Positions 46,230 through 55,925 of a DNA stretch of 64,000 bases are shown one piece after another; position 1 is the stretch's first letter, and each line of letters starts with the position of its first letter. The stretch lies in the NCBI RefSeq assembly GCF_030817215.1, contig NZ_JAUSZA010000001.1:6794501-6858500 (forward strand), in the 5' to 3' direction. Position numbers and translations under genes: made by a program. The notes under the pieces were generated by a model, which saw only the letters and a program-made list of their open reading frames with translations, ran no database searches and had not been told where the DNA came from. The stretch comes from Paenibacillus sp. V4I3 (GTDB taxonomy: Bacteria; Bacillota; Bacilli; Paenibacillales; NBRC-103111).

Positions 46230-46400
46230 TCAATGCGCTCTCCAAGCAGGGATATGAGCAGTTTCAGTTTTTTTAATATTTTCTTCAACTTTCCGCCGAT
46301 GAATTTGGTGTTGAATCATTTCAATAAATTCAGTGTCTAATTTTAGTTTCGTAGCTTCATTTAACATATTTAACAATTCTTCATTCGATAATGACCACAC
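46230..46400 (-). CDS. sda: Sda-like sporulation kinase inhibitor (56 aa)
   Basis: Small protein whose core LSNEELLNMLNEATKLKLD and FIEMIQHQIHRRK follows the Sda pattern (LSxELL-x6-AT-x3-L-x3-FIExIxxxIxRR) over the whole length of known Sda. Sda forms a helical hairpin that binds the dimerisation domain of sporulation kinases such as KinA and blocks phosphorelay activation when replication is perturbed. The start is GTG at 46400, with a modest AGAGATGA ribosome site ~8 bases upstream; the family is usually 46-52 aa, so the ~10-residue C-terminal extension is slightly unusual. It sits alone between relics, so it may be a secondary copy rather than the chromosomal checkpoint gene. Confidence 0.8.
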   Translation of the reverse strand: MWSLSNEELLNMLNEATKLKLDTEFIEMIQHQIHRRKVEENIKKTETAHIPAWRAH

Positions 46401-46412
46401 AACTTGTCATCT

Positions 46413-46800
46413 CTATTTGAAATCGCCTTCAAATAATATTATTCTTTGTTCTTTTAATGCTCCTGCGGTGAGTCCACTAACAAATTGTTTCTGAGCTAAC
46501 AGGTAGGCGGCTACAACAGGAAAAGTTCCGAAAAACACGAAGGCAAACATATGACCCCAATTGGAAGAATGAGGACCTATTGCGGTATAAATGCCTAATG
46601 TAATGGTATGAACCTGCCCGATCAGGAGCGGTGTCAGGAAGTCATTCCACATCGAAAGCCCGATAAAGATTGCTGTTGTTGTACATGGTTTAAGTAGAGG
46701 AAATATGATTTGCCAAAACGTTCTGAGTTGTCCAGCCCCGTCAAGTGCTGCCGATTCTTCCAATTCTCTTGGTACTGACTGAAAAGATATCTTCCCCCTC
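46413..46800 (-). pseudogene. MalG-type sugar permease, 3' half
   Basis: C-terminal ~125 residues of a CUT1 permease: EAA loop VPRELEESAALDGAGQLRTFWQIIFPLLKP, MWNDFLTPLL and the final helix with LAQKQFVSGLTAGALK. The N-terminal membrane helices are missing; immediately upstream lies the start of an unrelated ATPase gene (46806-46973). Permease and ATPase belong to different transporter classes, so a deletion joined two operons. Confidence 0.85.
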
Positions 46801-46805
46801 ATCTT

Positions 46806-46973
46806 TTCGATAAACGCCAGTCAAGATCTTCATGAGAGTTTATTTCCTGCTCCGTTTTCTCCAACCAGAGCATGAACCTCGCCGGGGAGCAATTCAAATT
46901 TGCAGTTGTTTTATGCATGCACACCGGGAAAATGCTTTTCAATTCCTTCCATTAGCATTAGCGGTTTACTCAT
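46806..46973 (-). pseudogene. RbsA/MglA-type sugar ABC ATPase, 5' stub
   Basis: The first ~55 codons of a CUT2 ATPase, starting at ATG 46973 behind GGGGGAGAG: MSKPLMLMEGIEKHFPGVHA, then ELLPGEVHALVGENGAG (Walker A) and, one frame over, MKILTGVYRKD. A stop codon after GVHA and a frameshift in Walker A interrupt it, and it then runs into the permease fragment. Inactive. Confidence 0.8.
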
Positions 46974-47061
46974 CTTATCTCTCCCCCATTGCTTTATACT
47001 TGCATTTTAATTGTCTTTCCGATTAGTTGAAATTGATTATTTTATTAAAAAATATTCTCTG

Positions 47062-47127
47062 AAAAAAAGAAACCGTTCCTTCCGCAAATGGTAGATCGTA
47101 CTCCCATTTTAGTTAAGAACGGTCTCT
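47062..47127 (-). terminator. terminator downstream of the GH2 gene
   Basis: On the minus strand, arms GAGACCGTTC and GAACGGTTTC enclose a long (~38 base) loop, followed by seven T. It lies 65 bp past the stop at 47192. Confidence 0.7.
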
Positions 47128-47191
47128 TACAATTATTTCACTACTCAACCTTTACAATTTGCTATTGCTGATTATACCCGGGGCCTGCTGT

Positions 47192-50100
47192 TCAATCCAT
47201 GATCTCTAAAGTGATCTTGTAAACATAGATGCCCTTTTCGATTTTATATTCATCGTGAATATTTTTGGTCCAACCGTTGTCTCCGCCAAGACCTGCATGT
47301 TTGTAATCGATATGAAGGAAAACGGAATCGGATGTGCCAAGCTCATCTTCATAGGCGGCATTGTCATATTGTCCGATGCTGTATGGATGAATATCAAAAT
47401 GGAAGTGACCCGCCGAGGTAACTTTTACCTTGCGATCATCCGCAGAAACATATAGATAACGGACATCTTCCTTGCCTCCGCATTCAACCGGTACGATGTA
47501 GGGAACATGTTGTTCTTCAACAGAGCTTTCATATATACCAACGAAGGCAGACGTTTTACGGTCCGCATAGTTTTCCCATGGCCCGCGACCATACCATCTG
47601 ATATTCTTCCAGGCAGCAGAGAAGTTAAAGTTTAGGCCGATTCTCGGAATCGTATCGACATTGGCATTATTCACGACAGTGTTGGTAATTTCAATCCCTT
47701 TGCCGCCAATTGCATAGTCAGTTCGTGTTTCAATGCACCCATGATACAGAGCATGAACCTGAATGATAACGGAGGCAGGCGCAGCATATACCCGGATACG
47801 CATGATCTCTTTCTGATTGGAGTCCAGCCCAAGGCTTCTCCAATCATCCGCATAGTTCAGCGTCTCACCAGGTATACCAGCGTCTATCCCCGTTGGCGGG
47901 CGATAGAAATTGTTAGCTCCGCCCGTAAAGTAGTCCCGGTTCTTGTATCTCACAGAAATGAACTCTGCCGTTTCTTTCGAGAAGACTACGTTCGTATTTT
48001 CATTATGAATATGAATTCGATCTGCAGCTTCTTCATATACCAGGCTTCCACTTTCAATATCTCCGGTATGAATTTCATAAACGGAATCATTCAACTCGAT
48101 CTGGCATGCATACATACAGGTTCCCTTATTTGCATAATAGGTGTCCTCGTTCAGATAAGAATAGAAATTCAGGTACGCTTCTCCAGAGACCTTGGTTGGA
48201 TCATATGGTGCCTGAACACTGTCCATAGATCCGGCCGGCGTATTCAATTTGGGTAATGTACCGTTTTCGACAACCTCCCCGTCGCAAACAAGTTCCCAAC
48301 CGATGTCAAGGTGGCTTAAGTCTCGATGCGTATAATGATTATATATTCGATAACTTTTGTTGCCATGAATAGGATAAGGCCGTTCAAAGTAATCGATCTG
48401 GACGGGAGACTGAACATATTTGATTTCATAGGCAGCCGGTTTCGGTGTTAAATCCGGAAATACAATACCGTTCAGGCACATATCGGGCGCAGCATCCATA
48501 ATCTCTTCTTGGAATGCGCCGCCATAAACATATTTTTTGTTCCCGGATTCATCAGTCCTAACAAGCGCTTTATCCTGGAAATCCCAAATAAAACCGCCCT
48601 GAAACCGTGGGAATTTATGAATAAGGTCCCAAAATTCCTTGAAATTCCCGTTGCTGTTGCTTTTCGCGTACGCATATTCGCACATAATAAACGGCCGCAA
48701 ATCTTCGCAGTTGGCCATGCAATCCAGGATCCAATCCTTCTGAGGATACATAGGTGCCACGATATCTGAAATATTGGCCGGAGGATTCAAGGACTCATAC
48801 TGAACATATCTTGTTTTATCATATTCCTTCATCCAGCCGTACATTGCGGCATGGTTCGCTCCGTAACCGGATTCATTTCCCAGGGACCACAGAATGATCG
48901 AGGGATGATTCTTATCTCTTAGCACCATCCGTGCTGCACGTTCCATATAAGCATGCGTCCATTCGGGAGATGCGCTCAACTGGCCGCCGATGCCATGAGT
49001 TTCGATATTGGCCTCATCCACTACATAAATGCCCAATTCATCACAGAGGTCGTACCATTCGACTGCATGCGGATAGTGACTCGTTCTTACCGCATTGATA
49101 TTAAGCGATTTCATGATCTTAATCTGCTCACGCATATACGCCGTTGACACCACGCGCCCGGTTTCGGGACAAAACGCATGAAGATTCGTTCCACGGATGA
49201 TGAGACGTTTGCCGTTTATTTTCAATATCCCGTTCTTATCGATGCTAACTTCGCGAAAGCCGACATTTGAACTCTCGATGTCAACGACATTTCCGTCAGG
49301 GTCGATCATTTCCAATACCAATCTATAGAGGTAAGGAATTTCGTCGCTCCACAATTGGGGACTATTAATGGTTTGTTTGGCCTTCGCCGCATAGTTGTCT
49401 TGCAGGTAGGATCTGCAATCCGCAAACTTCGGCGTTTCAAATTGCGCGACCAATTTTTGATCGTGATCGTATAGAGACAGGCGCGTATGAGCTTCCCCGT
49501 AACAGCTTGCTTGATGATTAGGGTAAACCGTTACGGCTAATTCGGCATTGTCGTATTGACCCGAAAAGAGCGTTTCGATTTTATAATCATGAATGCGCAT
49601 TCGCGGTTTGGCATAAATCAGAACATCTCTGTAGATCCCCGATAGATGCCAGTAGTCCTGATCCTCCAGATAAGTACCGGCTCCAAATCGCATCACCTGA
49701 ACGGCTAAATGGTTCTGTCCCATTTGGATGTAATCCGTAATATCGAAAGAAGCGTTAAGCTTGCTGTCCTGCGAATAACCGACGAGCTTCCCGTTTAACC
49801 ACAGATAAAAGCAAGATTCCACGCCGGCAAAATCGATAAATAGATCTCGGTCTTTAAAATGTTCGAGAATTTCGAACGTGCGAACATAGCATCCGGTAAG
49901 GTTATCCTCTGGCACATAAGGCGGATTCAAAACAAATTCATCTTTCTTCAGTTGAATTTCATGATGAGAGTCCGCCCCCTTCTGTGCAAAGGGATACTTG
50001 ATATTGGTGTACACTGGTTTTCCATATTCGAAAAGCTCCCAGTTGGAAGGAACCGGAATATCATCCCAACGGGACACGTCATATTCAGGATGATAGAACT

Positions 50101-50293
50101 CATCGGTTACCACGCCTGGAGACGAAAACAATTTAAATTTCCACGAGCCGTTTAAGCATTTTACATATTTGGACGTTCTGCGATTGCCGCTTAGCGCCTG
50201 TTCTACAGTTTCGTATACTCCGTACGGCTCATGCATGGGGTAACGGTTCTTTTGAGTGATATGCGGATTCTCCCAGTCTCTGTTCGGCTTCAT
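47192..50293 (-). CDS. beta-galactosidase, glycoside hydrolase family 2 (LacZ type)
   Basis: Retaining beta-galactosidase (1033 aa, close to the 1023 of E. coli LacZ; no signal peptide). Five domains are readable: jelly roll with WELFEYGKPVYTNIKYPF, an Ig-like domain, the TIM barrel with acid/base Glu in LWSLGNESGYGANH (~473) and nucleophile Glu in FIMCEYAYAK (~539), a second Ig-like domain, and the C-terminal Bgal_small_N sandwich (WYGRGPWENYADRKTSAFVG). It stands alone, divergent from the AraC regulator at 50434, which is the obvious candidate for its control. It could remove beta-galactosyl residues from imported side chains. Confidence 0.94.
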   Translation of the reverse strand: MKPNRDWENPHITQKNRYPMHEPYGVYETVEQALSGNRRTSKYVKCLNGSWKFKLFSSPGVVTDEFYHPEYDVSRWDDIPVPSNWELFEYGKPVYTNIKYPFAQKGADSHHEIQLKKDEFVLNPPYVPEDNLTGCYVRTFEILEHFKDRDLFIDFAGVESCFYLWLNGKLVGYSQDSKLNASFDITDYIQMGQNHLAVQVMRFGAGTYLEDQDYWHLSGIYRDVLIYAKPRMRIHDYKIETLFSGQYDNAELAVTVYPNHQASCYGEAHTRLSLYDHDQKLVAQFETPKFADCRSYLQDNYAAKAKQTINSPQLWSDEIPYLYRLVLEMIDPDGNVVDIESSNVGFREVSIDKNGILKINGKRLIIRGTNLHAFCPETGRVVSTAYMREQIKIMKSLNINAVRTSHYPHAVEWYDLCDELGIYVVDEANIETHGIGGQLSASPEWTHAYMERAARMVLRDKNHPSIILWSLGNESGYGANHAAMYGWMKEYDKTRYVQYESLNPPANISDIVAPMYPQKDWILDCMANCEDLRPFIMCEYAYAKSNSNGNFKEFWDLIHKFPRFQGGFIWDFQDKALVRTDESGNKKYVYGGAFQEEIMDAAPDMCLNGIVFPDLTPKPAAYEIKYVQSPVQIDYFERPYPIHGNKSYRIYNHYTHRDLSHLDIGWELVCDGEVVENGTLPKLNTPAGSMDSVQAPYDPTKVSGEAYLNFYSYLNEDTYYANKGTCMYACQIELNDSVYEIHTGDIESGSLVYEEAADRIHIHNENTNVVFSKETAEFISVRYKNRDYFTGGANNFYRPPTGIDAGIPGETLNYADDWRSLGLDSNQKEIMRIRVYAAPASVIIQVHALYHGCIETRTDYAIGGKGIEITNTVVNNANVDTIPRIGLNFNFSAAWKNIRWYGRGPWENYADRKTSAFVGIYESSVEEQHVPYIVPVECGGKEDVRYLYVSADDRKVKVTSAGHFHFDIHPYSIGQYDNAAYEDELGTSDSVFLHIDYKHAGLGGDNGWTKNIHDEYKIEKGIYVYKITLEIMD

Positions 50294-50433
50294 ACGTTTT
50301 AAATAATCCCCCCATCAATTGTTCTAATTGGTTGTACTATAAAATCGATATCCTTATAATATAAGGATAAGTCTTCATATGAAATGTTAAGTCTGGTAAT
50401 TCATTTATCCATTTTGGTAGGTGTAGCGACGAT

Positions 50434-51273
50434 ATGAATTACGACGATATAAAGGAAAATGATGTTGTATACCGGTGTATCGGCGACGATTTCGACCAAG
50501 GCATTTTGTCATGCGGCTTTATGAGAAAATTAACGGCAGAGCGTTCCCAATATGACTTTAAGATCGGATATTACAGCTGTTTTTTGATTCTGCAAGGCAG
50601 TGGACGATATATCTCAGAGGACGGTACCGTTATTCCGATGCAAGCGGGGGATCTGGTTCAGCGTTTGCCCGAACGTTTGCACTCCACCGAAATCGAGCCA
50701 AATGGGGAATGGATAGAGTTTTATATTAGCGTAGGTTATCCTGTCTATCATTACCTAATAACACTTGGAATTATTAATTCCGATAAAGAGGTGCAAGCAA
50801 CGCAGGTTACGAGCGATTTTGTTATTGATTTTGCTGCCTTGCTAAACAACCTTAAAGGCGCTGCAGATGAAAGGCTTCCCTATTTGCTGATGAAAACACA
50901 AGAGCTCATTATCCGATTACATGGCAGCGTTCATTATACGCAGAGAGAGCACAATGATCCTAAAATGTCGAAGGCTTGCCAACTAATCGGCGGCTCTAAT
51001 GATATCCATTATGATATGAAGGAAACTGCAGCAGCCGTAAATATGGGCTATGAGAATTTCAGGAAGTTATTTAAAGCCACGACCGGGATTTCCCCTCAGC
51101 GATACCACATCGAACATTTAATGAAACAGGCAAAAATGATGCTCCTCTCCGGACTCCCCATCAAACATGTAGCCGTTAGTCTTGGTTATGGGGATATTTA
51201 CTCCTTTACCAAACAATTTACTAAATCGGAAGGAATGCCTCCAGGACGTTATATTCGTAACCGCCACAGGTGA
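50434..51273 (+). CDS. AraC-family transcription regulator, divergent from GH2
   Basis: Cytoplasmic regulator (279 aa). The N-terminal AraC_binding cupin (FLILQGSGRYISEDGTVIPM) should bind a sugar. The C-terminal double helix-turn-helix (AAVNMGYENFRKLFKATTG; HVAVSLGYGDIYSFTKQFTK) binds DNA. The 140 bp to the divergent GH2 start must hold both promoters. It is one of only two genuine plus-strand genes or relics of size here. Two hairpins at 51325-51349 and 51361-51383 close its transcript. Confidence 0.92.
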   Translation: MNYDDIKENDVVYRCIGDDFDQGILSCGFMRKLTAERSQYDFKIGYYSCFLILQGSGRYISEDGTVIPMQAGDLVQRLPERLHSTEIEPNGEWIEFYISVGYPVYHYLITLGIINSDKEVQATQVTSDFVIDFAALLNNLKGAADERLPYLLMKTQELIIRLHGSVHYTQREHNDPKMSKACQLIGGSNDIHYDMKETAAAVNMGYENFRKLFKATTGISPQRYHIEHLMKQAKMMLLSGLPIKHVAVSLGYGDIYSFTKQFTKSEGMPPGRYIRNRHR

Positions 51274-51324
51274 CAATACTTTACAGCCAATATAGGCATT
51301 TCGCTCAGAAAAAAAACAAATAAC

Positions 51325-51383
51325 AAAGTCCCGAGAAACCGGGGCTTTGCCAACAATCTGAAACCGCTCCGAAGAGCGGTTTA
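51325..51383 (+). terminator. double hairpin terminator after the AraC gene
   Basis: First hairpin AAAGTCCC/GGGGCTTTG (51325-51349), second AAACCGCTC-CGAA-GAGCGGTTT (51361-51383) with a stable tetraloop followed by ATGTTTCTT. Confidence 0.75.
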
Positions 51384-51413
51384 TGTTTCTTATCTGGTCA
51401 CCGATCCAGGATT

Positions 51414-51528
51414 CTAATTAACTTTGGATAATTGCCACATTTGGTTATTGGTGTTATTATCCGACCATTCGATGATTTGCGCTCCATCTGTTGTGGAGGC
51501 GCCGTTTACATTAGCCAAGAGCAAGGGC
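51414..51528 (-). pseudogene. 3' end of a ricin-type beta-trefoil (CBM13-like) domain
   Basis: The minus-strand frame ending at 51414 reads LANVNGASTTDGAQIIEWSD, then NNTNNQMWQLSKVN. This is the final repeat of a ricin-B/RICIN domain, including the QxW motif (QMW). The rest of the protein is missing. A related but different ending (LQWQF) occurs at the right window edge. Confidence 0.7.
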
Positions 51529-51638
51529 GTCCGTCGCGATGCGGAGTCTGGAGGAAACGGGAGGCAAGGAGAAAGTCCCCCTATTTATGAGCAATTTTCA
51601 TTCCGGAAGTAATGATAAAACAGCAGGCTGATCGTAAA

Positions 51639-51669
51639 AATTCCGTGAGCCAGTTATGCTCACGGAATT
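51639..51669 (-). terminator. terminator of the third transporter operon
   Basis: Perfect 12-bp arms AATTCCGTGAGC and GCTCACGGAATT around a 7-base loop, 80 bp past the lipoprotein stop; the T run on the minus strand is TTTTTAC. Confidence 0.85.
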
Positions 51670-51747
51670 CAGATTTCACGAAGCTTAATCGTTTCAAGTA
51701 ATTTCGATGGAACATTCGACAGAATAGTCGCATTCCATCTTTGTTGA

Positions 51748-53479
51748 TTACTTTTTCAACGCCGCACCGACCGTTTTTTCGTATTTGTCGACTTGCCACT
51801 TGACAACGTCGTCGTAGCCCAAACCTTTGGCTTTCGTGATCAATTGCTGTTTCAGGCTGTTAAACTCGTTATCATCCTTCGCGAACATCAACTTCCAGGA
51901 ATATTCCTTGATGACTTTGCCCACTTCGCTGTTCTTCTGCTTGATGTCGGCCGGTTGCTCCGCCGGCGCTTCGCTGCTGGAGTACTCAGGTGCCACGGCA
52001 ACTTGGTTGTTCTTGACGACGTAATCTCTCACCGTCAGCGCACCCATAGCGTCCCGCCAACTCTTCGTGACCGGATCCGGATTATGATTCAAATACGAGG
52101 TCCACATCGTGTAATCATACGGTTCCCCAGTTTCCGGATTGATCATAGACTTGGAGATCGTCGCGTTGTTGATTTGGTTGACGCCGTCCTTGTACAGCCC
52201 GCCGCCATATTCGTCAGGCATATTGACGGAGTTGGTGATCGCTTTGTACCCGAAATCGGTCAAAGTCGGCTTGCCGTCCTTGATATCCCAAATCAAGCCC
52301 TTCGGTCCATAGCTGGATACCATGACGCCCTCCGGCGTATACAGCCAGTTAAGGAATTGCATCACGCGCTCCGGATACTTCGTCTTCGCGCCAATGGACC
52401 AATACCACGTGCCGCCCTGTGGTTTAAACCCGACGGATGACATTTTCTCATCGCCGAATGGCACGAACGCGAAACCTTTGCCTGCAGACGTGTGCTCCGT
52501 GGTGTTGTAATTGCTGCTTACCCAAGGAAATTGCGCGAATAGAATTTGCCCGTCCTTGTACTTATTGGACACGTCGGAGAACTTCTGCGTCAAGGAGTCC
52601 GGATCAAGCAGTCCCATCTTATTGGCATCAAAGAAGAATTTCACGCCTTTCAAGTAGTAACCGTCGTCATCGAGCAAGCCTTGCCATTTCGCTTCATCGG
52701 CCTTCGTCAGGATCAAATCAGCTTTGTTGAATCCGTCCCCTGTCCCATAGCCGTATAATGCAGTTATAGACCCTACGTTCATTGAACCGGACCCGTCCCA
52801 GTCCGACCACAGCGAAAATCCGTACGTAGGCTTGCCACTATCGCTCTTCGGACTGAGCTGCTGCATTTGCTTGAGGACGGTCAGATAGTCGTCCAACGTT
52901 TTGATTTGCGGACTGCCCAGCTTCTGGTACAAGTCCCAGCGGATCTCGGGGCCGAATGTCATATCGGCCGTTTTCGCTCGGGCCGCTGCCGCTGCCTACG
53001 TTATGCCCTATACTGTAGATCGCCGTGCCGCCGCCGAATTGCTTGCTGCTGGCTTCAAGCGCTTGGCCGGCATATTTTTGAATGTCTTGGCCGTATTTGT
53101 CAAGCAGCCCGTTTTTCTTCCAATCCAACAGCAGGTCAGCTTTGATCGCATCTTTGACGTTGATTGCGACCTGGATATCGCCCACATCGCCCGAGGCCAA
53201 CATCGTAGCCTCTTTTTGCTGGCCGCCGCCGATAATGTTTAATTTGATATTAAATTTGTCCTTGATCACCTTCGCAAACCAACCCGGTTGATTCCCGGCA
53301 TAATTGGCCAGGTTCGAGAATACCGTCAACGTGATTTCCTGCTGCTTCGAAGGATCTGTGCTTGCGCTCGATTGCGCCGGTGAATCTACCGCGGTTTTGC
53401 CGCCGCTGCATGCGGACAATAATACAAGCACGGCGCTCATCGAGACCGCGGCCGCTATCCATTTTTTCCCTCTAATCAT
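51748..53479 (-). pseudogene. oligosaccharide-binding lipoprotein (transporter 3), one frameshift
   Basis: Signal peptide and lipobox (VLLSAC) start at ATG 53479 behind AAGGAGG, followed by a normal LplA-like N-terminal lobe (EITLTVFSNLANYAGNQPGW). Near 52975 the frame slips by one base in a GC-rich stretch: GHNVGSGSG is continued by TADMTFGPEIRWDLYQKLG in the next frame. That part runs uninterrupted to the C-terminus (WQVDKYEKTVGAALKK). Only one indel separates it from an intact ~575-residue protein, so sequencing error must be excluded before calling the transporter dead. Confidence 0.85.
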
Positions 53480-53617
53480 TTGTTTGTTAACCTCCTTGTC
53501 ATGTACCTGCATAGTCGTACTTTTTCATTGCGGTCAAGAAATGATTGCTGACATCCCCTTGACAAATACAATACAAGCCAACAACGTCCCGCCTCACCTC
53601 CTTTGCTAGTTTCAAAT

Positions 53618-54508
53618 TCAGCCCTTTACGGCCCCGATTAAGATGCCTTTGACAAAGTATCGTTGGAAGAAAGGATAGACGAGCAATATCGGGATGACGA
53701 CAACCATAGAAACCGTCGTCCGAATCGAAGTGGCAGTCTGCATATTGGTCAAATCCGCATTGATTGCCCCTCCGGTGGATTTCATCAGAGTTGCCAGCGA
53801 TGTCGCTTCGTTTAAATAGCGATACAGGAGAAATTGCAGCGTAAACAGCTTCGAGTTCGTGATTAGGAACAACGTGTCCTGGAACGAGTTCCACTGACCG
53901 ATGGCCGAGAAGATGGCGATCGTGGCCAGAATCGGTGTGATCAAAGGCATGACGATCTTCAAGAAGATCGTGAAAAAGCCCGCTCCGTCGATTTGCGCCG
54001 ATTCCTGCAGGGCGATCGGCGTCGACTCGATGAACGTTTTGACAAGGATGATATTGAACGGAGCAACGATCCCGGGTATGACATAGGCCAGGAAATTGTT
54101 TACCAAGCCAAGCTTGAGCATGATAAGGTACCATGGAATCAAACCGGCATTAAAATACATGGTCACGATGAGGAACCTGTACCAGAATTTGCGTCCCCAC
54201 ATTGCGTTTTTCGTAAACAAGTATCCGAGAAATCCCGATGCAGCCACGGTCAACAATGTGCCAATTACAGTGCGTCCTATAGATACGAGCGCGGCTGTAC
54301 CCAGTCCGGGAATTCTGAATACATCAATATAGTTGTTTATATGAAGCCCTCGCGGGTAAAACATGATGAGGCCTCTGCTGCTCAAGTCGTTGTTGCTAAT
54401 CGTATTGATGAGCAAATAATAGAACGGAAAGAAACAAACAAGAGTGAAAAGGGCAAACCACGTATAATTCAGGATGTCAAATATCGTAATCTTTCTCATC
54501 TTTCCCAT
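53618..54508 (-). CDS. carbohydrate ABC permease, LplC/YtcP type (transporter 3)
   Basis: Six-helix permease (296 aa) with EAA loop ALQESAQIDGAGFFTIFLKIVMP and the ending FFQRYFVKGILIGAVKG. GAGGAG precedes the ATG. It is the middle gene of permease-permease-lipoprotein operon 3, 28 bp after the LplB-type permease. The energising ATPase must come from elsewhere. Confidence 0.92.
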   Translation of the reverse strand: MGKMRKITIFDILNYTWFALFTLVCFFPFYYLLINTISNNDLSSRGLIMFYPRGLHINNYIDVFRIPGLGTAALVSIGRTVIGTLLTVAASGFLGYLFTKNAMWGRKFWYRFLIVTMYFNAGLIPWYLIMLKLGLVNNFLAYVIPGIVAPFNIILVKTFIESTPIALQESAQIDGAGFFTIFLKIVMPLITPILATIAIFSAIGQWNSFQDTLFLITNSKLFTLQFLLYRYLNEATSLATLMKSTGGAINADLTNMQTATSIRTTVSMVVVIPILLVYPFFQRYFVKGILIGAVKG

Positions 54509-54536
54509 GTCGATACTCCTCTCTACTCAAGATGAC

Positions 54537-55493
54537 TTAGATGACGCCTTCGCCGCGAACCAGCTTCGACAAGCCATTGGCTACATACAGCAGGAACAAG
54601 CTGATAATCGATTTGAGAATGCTGACCGCCGTCGCGAACCCGAAGTTGGAATTCACCACCCCGATGTTGTATACGTACAGATCAAGCACCTCAATATGAT
54701 TCATGTTTATCGCGTTAGAGAACACATAATATTGCTCGAGTCCATTATTGATGAAGTTCGCGATTCCCAATATGAGCAGCACGAAGAATGTTGGTATAAT
54801 CCCGGGAATCGTCACGTGCCACATCAGCTGGAAACGGTTTGCTCCATCCACTCTCGCCGCCTCATACAATTCCTGATCAATCCCGGCAATCGCAGCAATG
54901 TACAAGATCGCACCCCAACCGAGACCTTTCCATATGCCCCACAAGGTCATGGCCAGCCAGGTATGGTTGTCCGATGCCAGCAAACTCAGCGGGCGTTCTA
55001 TCAGATGCATGCTCTTCAGCAAGTTGTTCAGGAAGCCGTTGTCGACAGAAAACAACATGAATGCGAAGGAGTACACCAATACCCAACTGATAAAGTTCGG
55101 CAGCGTTGTAAGCGTCTGCACGATTTTCTTAAACGTCGGGCTCTTTATTTCCGCCAGGAAAATCGCGAAGATGACCGGCAGAACCGAAGTCAGAATGCCA
55201 AGCGAACTGATCACGAGCGTGTTGCGCAGAACCCTGAGGATTTCCTGAACCTGAGTCGGATTCGACACCAACGCTTTAAACCAGCCCAGGCCCACGAACT
55301 CGGTTTTGGACAGTGGAATACCGGGCCTGTAGTCGTAAAAGGCATAGACCCAGCCGTACAGCGGCAAATATGAGAACAAAAAGACAAGAACAAGAAAAGG
55401 AAGAGCCATAAGAAATAATTTATACTTATCTTTAAGTTGGAAGCGCTTTCTTGAAACTGGGGAATAGGTTTGTTTAGACAAGTTTGCGTTCAT
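54537..55493 (-). CDS. carbohydrate ABC permease, LplB/YteP type (transporter 3)
   Basis: Membrane subunit (318 aa): FSYLPLYGWVYAFYDYRPG in the first loop and EAA loop LYEAARVDGANRFQLMWHVTIP. ATG 55493 has GGGAGGAG six bases upstream; the frame opens at 55529, but without a ribosome site. Its 5' coding part contains a cre-like sequence (55438-55451). It leads operon 3; no dedicated YesMN pair accompanies this operon. Confidence 0.92.
   Translation of the reverse strand: MNANLSKQTYSPVSRKRFQLKDKYKLFLMALPFLVLVFLFSYLPLYGWVYAFYDYRPGIPLSKTEFVGLGWFKALVSNPTQVQEILRVLRNTLVISSLGILTSVLPVIFAIFLAEIKSPTFKKIVQTLTTLPNFISWVLVYSFAFMLFSVDNGFLNNLLKSMHLIERPLSLLASDNHTWLAMTLWGIWKGLGWGAILYIAAIAGIDQELYEAARVDGANRFQLMWHVTIPGIIPTFFVLLILGIANFINNGLEQYYVFSNAINMNHIEVLDLYVYNIGVVNSNFGFATAVSILKSIISLFLLYVANGLSKLVRGEGVI
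55438..55451. promoter_or_regulatory. cre-like CcpA operator inside the first permease codons
   Basis: TGGAAGCGCTTTCT matches TGWAARCGYTWNCW at 13 of 14 positions. It lies about 42-55 bp inside the coding sequence; roadblock-type CcpA sites are known at such positions. Confidence 0.65.
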
Positions 55494-55750
55494 GTTTCTC
55501 CTCCCGCTATTAAATAATTTTTCTATCATTTGCTCACTTTTACTTGGATTTTCAAATCGGCTATCTTAGGAGGTCTAGAACTCCTGCTGGTATGACATTT
55601 CCTATCAACTCTCTCTCAGCGGTGGAACCTGCTTCAGGTTTTGTTCCACAGATTCATTATGCGGGCAAACTCTCAACCTCTTTGTTTCGATTATAACGAA
55701 ATCGTTTTCATCATAATACCCGATAAATTTCACTTAAAATCCAGCCATAA

Positions 55751-55915
55751 TTAGTGTTTTTCCGTGCCGGAAAATATTGAATCATGCCGATCCTGATAGA
55801 TTGTATATCTGCGCGGCAGGGTAAACACTCTGGCATGAAGTTCCTGCTCAGAAAAGGGCTTGGTCAGGTACTCATCACCGCCAGCCAGCAAGTCCTCGGT
55901 CTTATCCATGGTACT
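55751..55915 (-). pseudogene. response-regulator receiver fragment
   Basis: About 50 codons from the end of a receiver domain: STMDKTEDLLAGGDEYLTKPFSEQELHARV, with the conserved Lys of the TKP motif. No phospho-acceptor region or output domain is present. Its 5' side is fused to the end of the GH95 relic at 55926. Confidence 0.7.
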
Positions 55916-55925
55916 GGATTTAAAG

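Noticed and set aside
55620..55650. GTGGAAC...GTTCCAC inverted repeat upstream of transporter 3 as a riboswitch
   Set aside because: Only a single imperfect hairpin is visible and none of the conserved cores of known riboswitch classes; left unassigned.
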